From Paracoccus sp. (in: a-proteobacteria) (GTDB taxonomy: Bacteria > Pseudomonadota > Alphaproteobacteria > Rhodobacterales > Rhodobacteraceae), in the NCBI GenBank assembly GCA_018056045.1, contig JAGPGI010000168.1, forward strand, positions 1 to 6,339: a DNA stretch of 6,339 bases, written 5' to 3'. Positions 1-6,339 of this stretch are shown here, piece by piece; the stretch's first letter is position 1; each line of letters begins with the position of its first letter. The notes under the pieces were generated by a model. That model made no database searches. It worked only from the letters and a program-made list of their open reading frames with translations, and was not told where the DNA came from. A program made the translations under genes and the position numbers.

Positions 1-125
1 TCATTGGTGATGACCGCCATCGACAGGCGCGGGGCCAGCGCGCGGGCCAGCTGTTCGGTCAGCGTGGTCTTGCCGGCGCCCACGGGGCCGCCGATGCCGA
101 CGCGAAGGGGGCCGTTCTGGCTCAT
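1..125 (-). CDS. ureG: Urease accessory GTPase UreG (N-terminal 41 codons, cut by window edge)
   Basis: UreG is the cytoplasmic GTPase that drives nickel insertion into apo-urease together with UreD, UreF and UreE. Only the start is visible: 41 codons plus two bases (GA, the beginning of an Asp or Glu codon). Residues 12-20 contain a P-loop, GGPVGAGKT, with Lys19 and Thr20 as nucleotide-binding residues, and the fragment ends in VITN, the typical UreG strand before the switch region. The ATG shares the four bases ATGA (122-125) with the ureF stop. A ribosome binding site AAGGA lies at 136-140, inside the end of ureF. The family is normally about 200-210 residues, so roughly four fifths of the gene lies outside the window. 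The identity is secure from the P-loop context plus position after ureF. Confidence 0.95.
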   Translation of the reverse strand, partial: MSQNGPLRVGIGGPVGAGKTTLTEQLARALAPRLSMAVITN

Positions 126-754
126 GTCCGAAATATCCTTACATTCATGGTTTCGTGGCGCATGGCGGCCAGATCGGCGCCGAAACAGCCGGTTTCCAGC
201 GCATCGGCATCGGCCACCGCCGCGCGCGCGCCGCAATCCGCGATCAGCGGATGCAGCCCCGCCAGCACCCGTTGCGCCTGCGCCTGACCCAGGGGCAGAA
301 AGCGTGTCGCGGCGGCGATCAGATTGCCGGCAAAGCCATGCAGGTAGTGGGCGATGATTTCCGGGGCAGGCAGGTCCAGCCTGCGCGCTGCCCGTCCAAC
401 CGCGACGGGCAGGGGGCGCGGAGGCATGTCGATCCCGTCCAGCGCCGCGACGGTCGCGGCAAAGGCACGGCCCTGATCCATGGTCTCGGTCAGCCGCTCG
501 GCCGATCCGCAGATCGCGCGGGCCAGATCGGACAGATCGTCCGCATCCCCGCCCCTCAGGGTCAGGGACAGGATCACCGCATCGGTCCAGCCGCCGCCGC
601 GATCCAGCACATCGGCGATCCAGCCAGCGACGGCATCGGCATCCCGCAGCCCCTCGGACATCGCCTGTTCCAACCCGTGCGAATAGGCAAATCCGCCGGT
701 CGGAAAGGCCGGCGACAGCCATTGGATCAGCGACAGGCGGTCCAGCGCGCTCAT
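122..754 (-). CDS. ureF: Urease accessory protein UreF
   Basis: UreF joins UreD and UreG in the pre-activation complex on apo-urease and is thought to gate or check nickel delivery. The 210-residue product has the usual family length. The diagnostic N-terminal stretch at residues 11-29 reads [19 protein letters not shown]. The middle shows [12 protein letters not shown] (118-129) and [20 protein letters not shown] (137-156), the helical core of the family. The C-terminus [11 protein letters not shown] (200-210) matches the usual His-Glu...Arg-Leu-Phe-Arg tail, which contacts UreD/UreG in known complexes. The start ATG overlaps the ureE stop as ATGA (751-754), and the stop overlaps the ureG start in the same way, so the E-F-G genes are probably translationally coupled. 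Nothing is broken or missing. Confidence 0.96.
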   Translation of the reverse strand: MSALDRLSLIQWLSPAFPTGGFAYSHGLEQAMSEGLRDADAVAGWIADVLDRGGGWTDAVILSLTLRGGDADDLSDLARAICGSAERLTETMDQGRAFAATVAALDGIDMPPRPLPVAVGRAARRLDLPAPEIIAHYLHGFAGNLIAAATRFLPLGQAQAQRVLAGLHPLIADCGARAAVADADALETGCFGADLAAMRHETMNVRIFRT

Positions 755-1215
755 CCGTGAAAATGGCCGTGATCGTGGCCCATGGTGCGGCCATGACCGT
801 AGGCGCCGCCCTCGGGGGCAAAGGCCGCCATGGTCGGGGTGACGGTCGCGCCAAGCCCGCGCAGCATGCCCTCCAGCACATGATCGGCGCGGATCAGCAG
901 ATGGTCAGCGGCGATCTGGCAGGGGGTGTGGCGGTTGCCGATATGCCATGCAAGGCGCGGCAGCGGGCCGGTGACGCGCAGGCAGGGTTCAAGCGCGGCG
1001 GCGACGCCGATCAGCCGCCCGTCCTCAAGCCGCAGGGCATCGCCGGGGTCAAGGCTGACAGTTTCGGCAAGATCGGCCAGAAAGCTGATGCCTGCGGCAG
1101 AGATCAGGCGCTTGCGGCGCAAAAACCGCCCCTCGTAATCCAGCACCACCCTGTCGTCAGCGGGCGTGGCGCGCAGGACTGCGGTGGCGCGGGGCAGGGC
1201 AAGGGGCGCGTTCAT
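751..1215 (-). CDS. ureE: Urease accessory protein UreE, His-rich nickel metallochaperone
   Basis: UreE is the dimeric cytosolic nickel carrier that hands Ni(II) to the UreG/UreF/UreD complex. The product is 154 residues long. An N-terminal peptide-binding domain covers about residues 1-75, and a metal-binding domain follows. The hallmark [12 protein letters not shown] at 90-101 contains His96, equivalent to the conserved dimer-interface nickel ligand, and DHVLEGML (111-118) supplies His112. The C-terminal tail carries His141, 147, 149, 151 and 153 in a GHDHGHFHG pattern, a metal-storage tail seen in many but not all UreE proteins. The gene starts 25 bases after the DUF1127 stop with no canonical ribosome binding site, only G-rich sequence that can fold (see 1220-1237). 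It overlaps ureF by four bases. Confidence 0.96.
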   Translation of the reverse strand: MNAPLALPRATAVLRATPADDRVVLDYEGRFLRRKRLISAAGISFLADLAETVSLDPGDALRLEDGRLIGVAAALEPCLRVTGPLPRLAWHIGNRHTPCQIAADHLLIRADHVLEGMLRGLGATVTPTMAAFAPEGGAYGHGRTMGHDHGHFHG

Positions 1216-1219
1216 GGCC

Positions 1220-1237
1220 GCGCCCCCGCCCGGGCGC
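1220..1237 (-). other. GC hairpin in the DUF1127-ureE spacer
   Basis: In the 25-base spacer the minus strand can pair GCGCCC (1237-1232) with GGGCGC (1225-1220) around a six-base GGGCGG loop. Bases 1231-1240 alone also form a perfect 10-bp palindrome, CGGGCGCCCG. The G-run that would have to serve as the ureE ribosome binding site lies in the 3' arm, so folding could reduce ureE translation unless ribosomes finishing the DUF1127 gene open it. No T-run follows, so it is not an intrinsic terminator. In GC-rich DNA such pairings also arise by chance. Confidence 0.35.
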
Positions 1238-1240
1238 CCG

Positions 1241-1459
1241 TCAGACCCAGATCAGGTCGCGAAAGACGTAATGCACGATGCGGTCGCGGGTGATGCCCAG
1301 CTTTGCCAGCTCTTCGTCCGATTTCGCCTCCAGTGCGGCGATTTCGGCCTGACGCGTGCGTGCGTTCATATAGGCGTTCAGCCCCTCGCCCAGCCAGCCA
1401 AAAAAGCCATTGCTGCGCGGGCGTTGAAGGGCAGAGGTGTCGGTCGATTGCATTGCCAT
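1241..1459 (-). CDS. Small DUF1127 (YjiS-like) protein between ureC and ureE
   Basis: The product is a 72-residue basic/amphipathic protein. The C-terminal half (about residues 38-70) is a DUF1127 domain: an Ala/Glu-rich helix, then KSDEELAKLGITRDRIVHYV and FRDLIWV, with the family's typical L-x-x-L-G-I-x-R-D-x-I core. The N-terminal 15 residues are polar and low complexity, followed by an aromatic stretch FFGWLGEGL (19-27). DUF1127 proteins are common in alphaproteobacteria. Some small members are stress-induced or bind RNA, but no role in urease is known to me. A ribosome binding site AAAGGG (1466-1471) lies six bases before the ATG, which supports this start over the second Met two codons in. 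A 110-base gap separates it from ureC, so it may have its own promoter. Its place matches that of the unrelated-length orf136 in the Rhodobacter capsulatus urease cluster. Confidence 0.85.
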   Translation of the reverse strand: MAMQSTDTSALQRPRSNGFFGWLGEGLNAYMNARTRQAEIAALEAKSDEELAKLGITRDRIVHYVFRDLIWV

Positions 1460-1569
1460 GGGAAACCCTTTCGGTATTGGCGAACGGTTCCCTCCCTTGC
1501 CTGCAAGAATAGGTCATGTCTGCTGTCACTTCCATCCCGTTTTCTGCAATGCAGCATTGCATGTGTGGC
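1460..1569 (-). other. Non-coding gap between ureC and the DUF1127 gene
   Basis: This is the longest gene-free stretch inside the cluster. From the ureC stop onward it holds the palindrome at 1545-1561, then a less GC-rich segment, then the DUF1127 ribosome binding site at 1466-1471. A TATTCT at about 1507-1512 on the minus strand matches four of six bases of a -10 box, but there is no -35 at proper spacing. I therefore see no convincing promoter. There is no stem followed by a T-run, so I see no intrinsic terminator either. Confidence 0.5.
1545..1561. repeat. Perfect palindrome with 8-bp arms just after the ureC stop
   Basis: TGCAATGC (1545-1552) and GCATTGCA (1554-1561) are exact inverted repeats around a single central base (1553). 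The element lies 9-25 bases downstream of the ureC stop. As RNA it could form a seven-pair stem with a three-base loop, but no T-run follows on either strand. An operator for a dimeric regulator, or a processing/stabilising hairpin at the ureC 3' end, fits better than a terminator. It is AT-richer than the surrounding genes. Confidence 0.6.
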
Positions 1570-3270
<1,701 letters not shown>

Positions 3271-3669
3271 TCAGTCCTCCTGAAAGCGGTCATCGGTGGG
3301 CACTTGCAGCGCGGTCGCCAGCGCGTTGGTCTGGCTGGCCATGGCGATCACGGCCAGCAATTCGGCATGCTGTTCGGGGGTCATGCCTTTGGCGCGGGCG
3401 GCGGCGGTGTGCGAATGGATGCAATAGGCGCAGCCATTCGCGGTCGAGACCGCCAGATAGACCAGCTCCTTGACCAGGGGATCCAGCGCACCGGGCGCCA
3501 TGACCGTCGAGAGCCGGTCCCAGGTCGCGCGCAAAAGCGCCGGGTCATGGGCCAGCGCGCGCCAGAAATTGTTGACGTAATCGGTGTCGCGGGCGGCGCG
3601 GATGGCGTCAAAGACGGCCCGGCTGTCGGCGGGCGCGTCCTGATCGGAAAGCAGCGAAACGGTCGCCAT
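3271..3669 (-). CDS. Carboxymuconolactone decarboxylase/AhpD-like protein with CxxCxxxH motif
   Basis: The 132-residue product is a single CMD-fold domain of usual length, predicted all-helical and cytoplasmic, with no signal peptide. Residues 68-87 carry the AhpD-type redox signature: Glu68, then Cys80, Cys83 and His87 (C-A-Y-C-I-H-S-H), with the 12-residue Glu-to-Cys spacing of AhpD. In that family the cysteine pair and His support peroxidase or disulfide-reductase activity, whereas true gamma-carboxymuconolactone decarboxylases lack it. The physiological substrate cannot be read from sequence. The start overlaps the cyclase stop by one base (TGATG) and the stop abuts the ureC start, so it is locked into the operon. 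Only a weak GGCGG precedes the ATG, which suggests translational coupling. A redox partner for the adjacent hydrolase, or peroxide protection, are inferences. Confidence 0.9.
   Translation of the reverse strand: MATVSLLSDQDAPADSRAVFDAIRAARDTDYVNNFWRALAHDPALLRATWDRLSTVMAPGALDPLVKELVYLAVSTANGCAYCIHSHTAAARAKGMTPEQHAELLAVIAMASQTNALATALQVPTDDRFQED
3275..3281 (-). promoter_or_regulatory. Strong ribosome binding site of ureC
   Basis: On the minus strand AGGAGGA ends four bases before the ureC ATG and overlaps the last codons of the CMD gene. It is a near-perfect Shine-Dalgarno sequence, stronger than those of the accessory genes, which fits a highly made catalytic subunit. It fixes the ureC start at 3270. 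Confidence 0.85.
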
Positions 3670-4484
3670 CAGATTACCGCCATGATGCGGGCCGGGCCGC
3701 CCGTGCCGCGCGCGTGTTTGGGCGCGCCGACAAAGATCGTGGCGCCCTTGGCGGGCAGCTGGTCGACATTGGCCAGATTTTCGATGCCGTAGCGCCCGCC
3801 GGGCAGCCAGGAATAATGCACCGCGAAATCGGCCGAGTTGCCGGGGTCGAGCGACAGGGTGTCACTGGCGATGGCCGCGACATTCATGCCCGCCAGCAGG
3901 TCTGTCGCGGATTTCGCGAAGCCCGGAAAGGCGAATTTGCCGTCCGGCGTGTTGCGGAATTCGGGCGTCGCGACCTTGGCGCCCCAGCCCGAATTCATCG
4001 CCACGCAGGCGCCTGCCGGGATGTCGCCATTGGCACTGATCCATGCCTCGACGTCGCTCGCCTCCAGCATGGCATTGGCATCGTCTTTCGCCTTGGCGGT
4101 GATGTCGATCACGCAAAGCGGGCAGATCAGCGATTCCGACGCCAGTTCTGCGACCGAGGCGCCATCACGCGAAAAATGCAGCGGCGCGTCGATATGGGTG
4201 CCGGAATGCTCGAATATCGTCAGCTTCCACAGCTGATAGCCGTTCTTGTCGAAGTTCACCGCCTCTTCATAGGCGATGCCGGGCGCGCCATCGAAGGTGG
4301 GGAATTTCTCGTCCAGCACATAGGTCAGGTCGATGACCTTGCCTTGCGCCTGCGCCAGCGCGGGCTGCGCGCTCAGCGCCCCCATGGTGATGGCTGCCGC
4401 GCCCGAGGCGGCGGCCCCCGCGAACAGCTGGCGGCGGCTCAGCATGGATGACTTGACGCTTTCGATCAGGCAGGCATTGCACAT
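3669..4484 (-). CDS. Tat-exported cyclase-family metal hydrolase (KynB/isatin-hydrolase-like fold)
   Basis: The 271-residue product belongs to the cyclase family (PF04199), whose members include kynurenine formamidase and isatin hydrolase and hydrolyse amides or lactones using Zn or Mn. The metal signature at 93-104, [12 protein letters not shown], gives His93, His97, Asp99 and His103. His223 and Glu235, 12 residues apart as in KynB, complete the site. Residues 16-45 form a twin-arginine signal: SRRQLF, an Ala/Gly-rich hydrophobic core, then PALAQA as a likely cleavage site, so export of the folded protein is expected. The start at 4484 is supported by AGGAGA (4491-4496) with a six-base spacer. 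It places an extra 13 residues with a CxxC (Cys2, Cys5) before the internal Met14 that would begin a compact Tat signal. It overlaps ureB by 19 bases and the next gene by one. The substrate is unknown. Confidence 0.88.
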   Translation of the reverse strand: MCNACLIESVKSSMLSRRQLFAGAAASGAAAITMGALSAQPALAQAQGKVIDLTYVLDEKFPTFDGAPGIAYEEAVNFDKNGYQLWKLTIFEHSGTHIDAPLHFSRDGASVAELASESLICPLCVIDITAKAKDDANAMLEASDVEAWISANGDIPAGACVAMNSGWGAKVATPEFRNTPDGKFAFPGFAKSATDLLAGMNVAAIASDTLSLDPGNSADFAVHYSWLPGGRYGIENLANVDQLPAKGATIFVGAPKHARGTGGPARIMAVI

Positions 4485-4825
4485 GGTTGATCTCCTGTTG
4501 CGCCGGAGGGCTCCGGCCGGTCCAATGCTCCCATGATGTGGCCATTGAAGCCAAAGACTTTTCGCGCCCCCTGATAGGGGATCAGCCGCACCTCGCGCCG
4601 CTGGCCCGGCTCAAAGCGGATGGCGGTGCCCGAGGCGATGTCCAGACGCATGCCCCGCGCCGCCTGCCGGTCGAAATCCAGCCCCGGATTGGTCTCGGCG
4701 AAGTGGTAATGGCTGCCGACCTGAACCGGGCGATCGCCGGTATTTGCGACCATCAGCGTGATCGCCGGGCAATCGGCATTCAGGGTGATGTCGCCCGCCG
4801 CCGGAATGATCTCGCCGGGGATCAT
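4466..4825 (-). CDS. ureB: Urease subunit beta UreB, with C-terminal extension
   Basis: UreB is the non-catalytic beta subunit that packs against UreC and takes part in the UreD/UreF docking surface. The product is 119 residues. The first 100 match the family closely: [16 protein letters not shown] at the start, [17 protein letters not shown] (37-53), [18 protein letters not shown] (58-75) and [13 protein letters not shown] (89-101). Bacterial UreB commonly ends near that last motif. Here about 18 further residues follow ([18 protein letters not shown]), which are polar and low complexity. Their codons run through the cyclase ribosome binding site and its first six codons (19-base overlap). 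The start ATG overlaps the stop of the small membrane-protein gene as ATGA (4822-4825) and has no canonical ribosome binding site, so translation is probably coupled. Confidence 0.95.
   Translation of the reverse strand: MIPGEIIPAAGDITLNADCPAITLMVANTGDRPVQVGSHYHFAETNPGLDFDRQAARGMRLDIASGTAIRFEPGQRREVRLIPYQGARKVFGFNGHIMGALDRPEPSGATGDQPCAMPA
4491..4496 (-). promoter_or_regulatory. Ribosome binding site deciding the cyclase start
   Basis: AGGAGA on the minus strand lies six bases upstream of the ATG at 4484 and inside the ureB 3' end. The alternative ATG 13 codons later (4445) has nothing comparable, so the longer form with the N-terminal Cys pair is preferred. Confidence 0.75.
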
Positions 4826-5037
4826 GCGCGGGTCCGGGTCTTGGTCCGGCGCCGGTGGCGGATCGCGACCACCACGGTCAGCACGATCAGCGCAACCGAC
4901 GCAGCGCCAAGGATGACGCCCAGATGGCCGGCATCACCCATGGCGTGGTGCAGTCCCTGCGGCGTCGGCGCGATATCATGGCCGGAATGGGCCAGCGCGG
5001 CACCGGGCATCAGCAACAGCGGGATCAGGCGTATCAT
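4822..5037 (-). CDS. Small His-rich single-pass membrane protein between ureA and ureB
   Basis: This 71-residue protein is not one I recognise as a named family. Residues 1-16 ([16 protein letters not shown]) form a signal peptide with an AxA-type site before His17. The short outer segment 17-38 is rich in histidine (17, 20, 30, 31, 38), with HSGHD and [11 protein letters not shown]. One hydrophobic helix spans about 39-59, and a very basic tail [11 protein letters not shown] (60-70) would lie in the cytoplasm. The AHxGH start followed by a GLHH...D..HL pattern recalls the first part of HupE/UreJ nickel permeases, but the length allows only one or two membrane passes. The start at 5037 is fixed by AAAGGA (5044-5049), six bases upstream. 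A longer reading from 5148 would run through ureA. It lies 11 bases after ureA and overlaps ureB by four. A role in nickel or metal handling is inference. Confidence 0.8.
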   Translation of the reverse strand: MIRLIPLLLMPGAALAHSGHDIAPTPQGLHHAMGDAGHLGVILGAASVALIVLTVVVAIRHRRRTKTRTRA

Positions 5038-5043
5038 CGGGGG

Positions 5044-5049
5044 TCCTTT
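5044..5049 (-). promoter_or_regulatory. Ribosome binding site of the small membrane-protein gene
   Basis: AAAGGA on the minus strand stands six bases (CCCCCG) before the ATG at 5037 and touches the ureA stop codon. It selects the 71-residue form, whose first residues make a clean signal peptide, over an in-frame ATG at 5148 buried in ureA. Confidence 0.8.
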
Positions 5050-5351
5050 CAGCGGATGGGGTCGTGGACGGTCACCAGCTTGGTGCCGTCGGGAAACGTG
5101 GCCTCGACCTGCACGGCATGGATCATCTCGGGGATGCCGGACATGCATTGCTCGCGGGTGATGACATGGGCGCCGGCCTCCATCAGCTCGGCGACGCTGC
5201 GGCCGTCGCGCGCGCCCTCGACCACGAAATCCGAGATCAGCGCGATGGCCTCGGGGTGGTTCAGCCTGACGCCGCGCGCCAGCCGGGCGCGGGCCACCAT
5301 GGCGGCGACGCTGATCAGCAGCTTGTCCTTTTCACGCGGGCTCAGGTTCAT
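5049..5351 (-). CDS. ureA: Urease subunit gamma UreA
   Basis: UreA is the small structural subunit of the (UreABC)3 urease trimer. It has no catalytic residues but is needed for assembly. The product is 100 residues, exactly the family norm for a separate gamma subunit. It shows the start [12 protein letters not shown], the central [20 protein letters not shown] (26-45), [13 protein letters not shown] (45-57), and the end [20 protein letters not shown] (80-99). A GAGG ribosome binding site (5357-5360) lies five bases before the ATG, in the 15-base gap after ureD. UreA and UreB are separate genes here, unlike the fused UreAB of Helicobacter. No irregularities are seen. Confidence 0.98.
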   Translation of the reverse strand: MNLSPREKDKLLISVAAMVARARLARGVRLNHPEAIALISDFVVEGARDGRSVAELMEAGAHVITREQCMSGIPEMIHAVQVEATFPDGTKLVTVHDPIR

Positions 5352-5366
5352 TGCATCCTCATTCCT

Positions 5367-6176
5367 TTATATCTGCCAGACGCGGGGCAGGGGGCCGGGG
5401 CGGATCGCCCCGATCAGCCGCAGCAGCGCCTGCCGCAGCTGCCAGCCGTCATCCGCCATCAGCCGCGCCACCAGCTTGCCGTCAAAGGCGCTTGCCGCGC
5501 CCAGCTTTCCCAGCGCCGCACGGGCGGGCGCCAGCCGGTCGGCGGCGTCGGGTGCGACCATGACCAGCGTGGCCAGCGCCCGGCAGCCAGCCAGCATGGC
5601 CGGGCTGTCGCGGCCCGCCAATGCGGCGTCGTCCAGACGCAGGTTCTCGACAAAGACCGGCCGCCCGTCGCGGGTGATGCGGCGGCGGTCGCGCAGATCC
5701 AGCCGGGTCAGCACCTCGCCCATGGCGGCGCGGCCCAGGATCAGCGTCTCGACCCAAAGGCAGGTGGCGTCGCCCTCCAGCGCGATGTCCTGTTCGCGAT
5801 GCAGTGCGGCGCGGTCAAACAGGATGGTTTCCTGCGGTAGCAGGTCCAGATGCCCGCCCGCGCCGACCTGAAATCGCGCCGAGACTCGTGCCTGCCCGCT
5901 GGTCGAACGATAGGCGCGCTCGGCGGTCTGGGTCGTCACCAGTAGCGTCGTTCCGGGCTCTTGTTCGACGTCGATCTCCATCCGGTCGCCGCCGGTCAGC
6001 CCGCCCGAGGTGTTCAAAAGCACCATCTCGCAGCCCGGCGCGGGCGGCAGCATCGCCTTGGCGCTGCCGGACTGGAACAGCCGCCGCCGCCGCGTCGCGC
6101 CACCCGTCAGGGCGAATTCGGCGCGGATGCGGCCATGGGCGCGGGGCAGTTCGGCGGGAATGGTCTGGTGCAGCAT
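5367..6176 (-). CDS. ureD: Urease accessory protein UreD
   Basis: UreD is the scaffold that binds apo-urease and, with UreF and UreG, channels nickel to the active site. With the start at 6176 it has 269 residues, typical for the family. Landmarks in that numbering: an RxR-rich start RAHGRIRAEFALTGGATRRR (12-31), the signature NTSGGLTGGDR at 55-65, VTTQTAERAYRS (80-91), PQETILF (114-120), GRAAMGE (148-154) and the end PLPRVWQI. The frame stays open upstream to a GTG at 6299, with internal ATGs at 6200 and 6188. Only 6176 has a good ribosome binding site, GAGGA at 6182-6186 with a five-base spacer. The residues upstream (Cys/Gly/Arg-rich) do not look like UreD. It is the first gene of the cluster, as in Rhodobacter capsulatus. 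Confidence 0.95.
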   Translation of the reverse strand: MLHQTIPAELPRAHGRIRAEFALTGGATRRRRLFQSGSAKAMLPPAPGCEMVLLNTSGGLTGGDRMEIDVEQEPGTTLLVTTQTAERAYRSTSGQARVSARFQVGAGGHLDLLPQETILFDRAALHREQDIALEGDATCLWVETLILGRAAMGEVLTRLDLRDRRRITRDGRPVFVENLRLDDAALAGRDSPAMLAGCRALATLVMVAPDAADRLAPARAALGKLGAASAFDGKLVARLMADDGWQLRQALLRLIGAIRPGPLPRVWQI

Positions 6177-6181
6177 CTGGG

Positions 6182-6186
6182 TCCTC
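6182..6186 (-). promoter_or_regulatory. Ribosome binding site deciding the ureD start
   Basis: GAGGA on the minus strand with a five-base spacer (CCCAG) precedes the ATG at 6176. The upstream ATGs at 6188 and 6200 and the GTG at 6299 lack a comparable site, so the 269-residue UreD is preferred over the 310-residue open frame. Confidence 0.8.
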
Positions 6187-6188
6187 AT

Positions 6189-6225
6189 TGCCCGCAACAT
6201 CGGCAGGATGCGGCGCTGCCCGCAA
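6189..6225. repeat. Two exact copies of a 9-bp motif in the ureD leader
   Basis: TGCCCGCAA occurs at 6189-6197 and again at 6217-6225 in the same orientation, start to start 28 bases apart. A one-mismatch copy, TGCCCGAAA, lies at 6262-6270. Regularly placed sites can mark regulator binding, but 28 and 45 bases are not both near multiples of a helical turn, so this is weak. Confidence 0.35.
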
Positions 6226-6316
6226 GCTATGGGGCCGCCAAAACACCCGCGATGCGACCCTTGCCCGAAAACCCGGCGCGCTGCCCAAATCGCGGGCACG
6301 CGCGAATGCGCTTTCC

Positions 6317-6330
6317 CCCAAGGGCTTGGG
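6317..6330. repeat. Inverted repeat at the expected operon transcription start
   Basis: CCCAAG (6317-6322) and CTTGGG (6325-6330) are exact inverted repeats around GG. Read on the minus strand the element begins two bases after the TATAAT at 6333-6338, so it would straddle +1. That is a classic position for a repressor operator. It could equally be a short hairpin at the 5' end of the mRNA. The responsible regulator cannot be named. Confidence 0.5.
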
Positions 6331-6332
6331 CC

Positions 6333-6338
6333 ATTATA
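6333..6338 (-). promoter_or_regulatory. Probable -10 box of the urease operon promoter
   Basis: The minus strand reads TATAAT, a perfect match to the sigma-70-type -10 consensus and conspicuous in GC-rich DNA. It lies about 157 bases upstream of the ureD ATG in the correct orientation. The -35 region would begin outside the window, so the promoter cannot be confirmed here. Confidence 0.5.
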
Positions 6339-6339
6339 C

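Larger units (their letters stand above)
6177..6339 (-). other. Non-coding leader upstream of ureD
   Basis: No gene is supported in these 163 bases. The frame extending from ureD has no ribosome binding site and no family-like residues. The leader holds a -10-like box with an adjoining palindrome at its far end, two exact copies of a 9-bp motif, and the ureD ribosome binding site. If the TATAAT is used, the transcript would carry an untranslated leader of about 150 bases, long enough for some post-transcriptional control. I recognise no riboswitch family in it, and in particular saw nothing I could call a NiCo-type element. Confidence 0.6.

Noticed and set aside
155..1293. Plus-strand open frames opposite ureF and ureE
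   Set aside because: They mirror genuine ureF and ureE reading frames, have low-complexity composition and show no protein family features.
1480..1512. Promoter for the DUF1127 gene based on TATTCT
   Set aside because: It is only a partial -10 match, with no -35 at 16-18 bases and no clear heat-shock-type promoter pattern.
1545..1561. Intrinsic terminator after ureC
   Set aside because: There is a stem but only a 1-3 base loop and no T-run on either strand.
5038..5148. Longer form of the small membrane protein starting inside ureA
   Set aside because: It would bury the signal peptide behind 37 charged residues encoded in the ureA frame region, and the ATG at 5037 has its own ribosome binding site.
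6177..6299. N-terminal extension of UreD by 41 residues from a GTG
   Set aside because: No ribosome binding site precedes the GTG and the added residues do not resemble UreD, while the ATG at 6176 has a well-spaced GAGGA.

Overview
This GC-rich window is a single urease gene cluster read entirely from the minus strand. It runs right to left: ureD, ureA, a small His-rich membrane protein, ureB, a Tat-exported cyclase-family hydrolase, a CxxCxxxH carboxymuconolactone-decarboxylase/AhpD-like protein, ureC, a DUF1127 protein, ureE, ureF and the first 41 codons of ureG, which leaves the window at base 1. The split structural genes (a separate ~100-residue UreA and ~100-residue UreB), the high GC, the alphaproteobacterial DUF1127 protein and the D-A-B-C-x-E-F-G order suggest a Rhodobacteraceae member, perhaps near Paracoccus or Rhodobacter. 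That placement is inference from gene style, not from a database match.

The right end (6177-6339) is a non-coding leader. It carries a perfect TATAAT on the minus strand at the very edge, directly followed by a 6+6 bp inverted repeat, so the operon promoter probably sits here with its -35 just outside the window. ureD, ureA, the membrane peptide, ureB, the cyclase, the CMD protein and ureC then follow with gaps of 15 bases or less, or with overlaps, and look like one co-translated transcript. The only sizeable gap inside the cluster is the 110 bases between ureC and the DUF1127 gene, which holds a perfect 8-bp-arm palindrome. DUF1127, ureE, ureF and ureG follow with a 25-base gap and then two ATGA start/stop overlaps.

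Function: UreA, UreB and UreC form the nickel enzyme that splits urea to ammonia and carbamate. UreD, UreF and UreG form the activation complex, and UreE brings nickel with its His-rich tail. All active-site residues of UreC are present, so a working urease is expected. The unusual part is the set of passengers. A secreted or membrane His-rich peptide lies between ureA and ureB. A two-gene cassette (exported metal hydrolase plus a redox-type CMD protein) lies between ureB and ureC, splitting structural genes that are normally adjacent. A DUF1127 protein sits between ureC and ureE. None of these is a known urease accessory factor, and they are the best candidates for something undescribed here.
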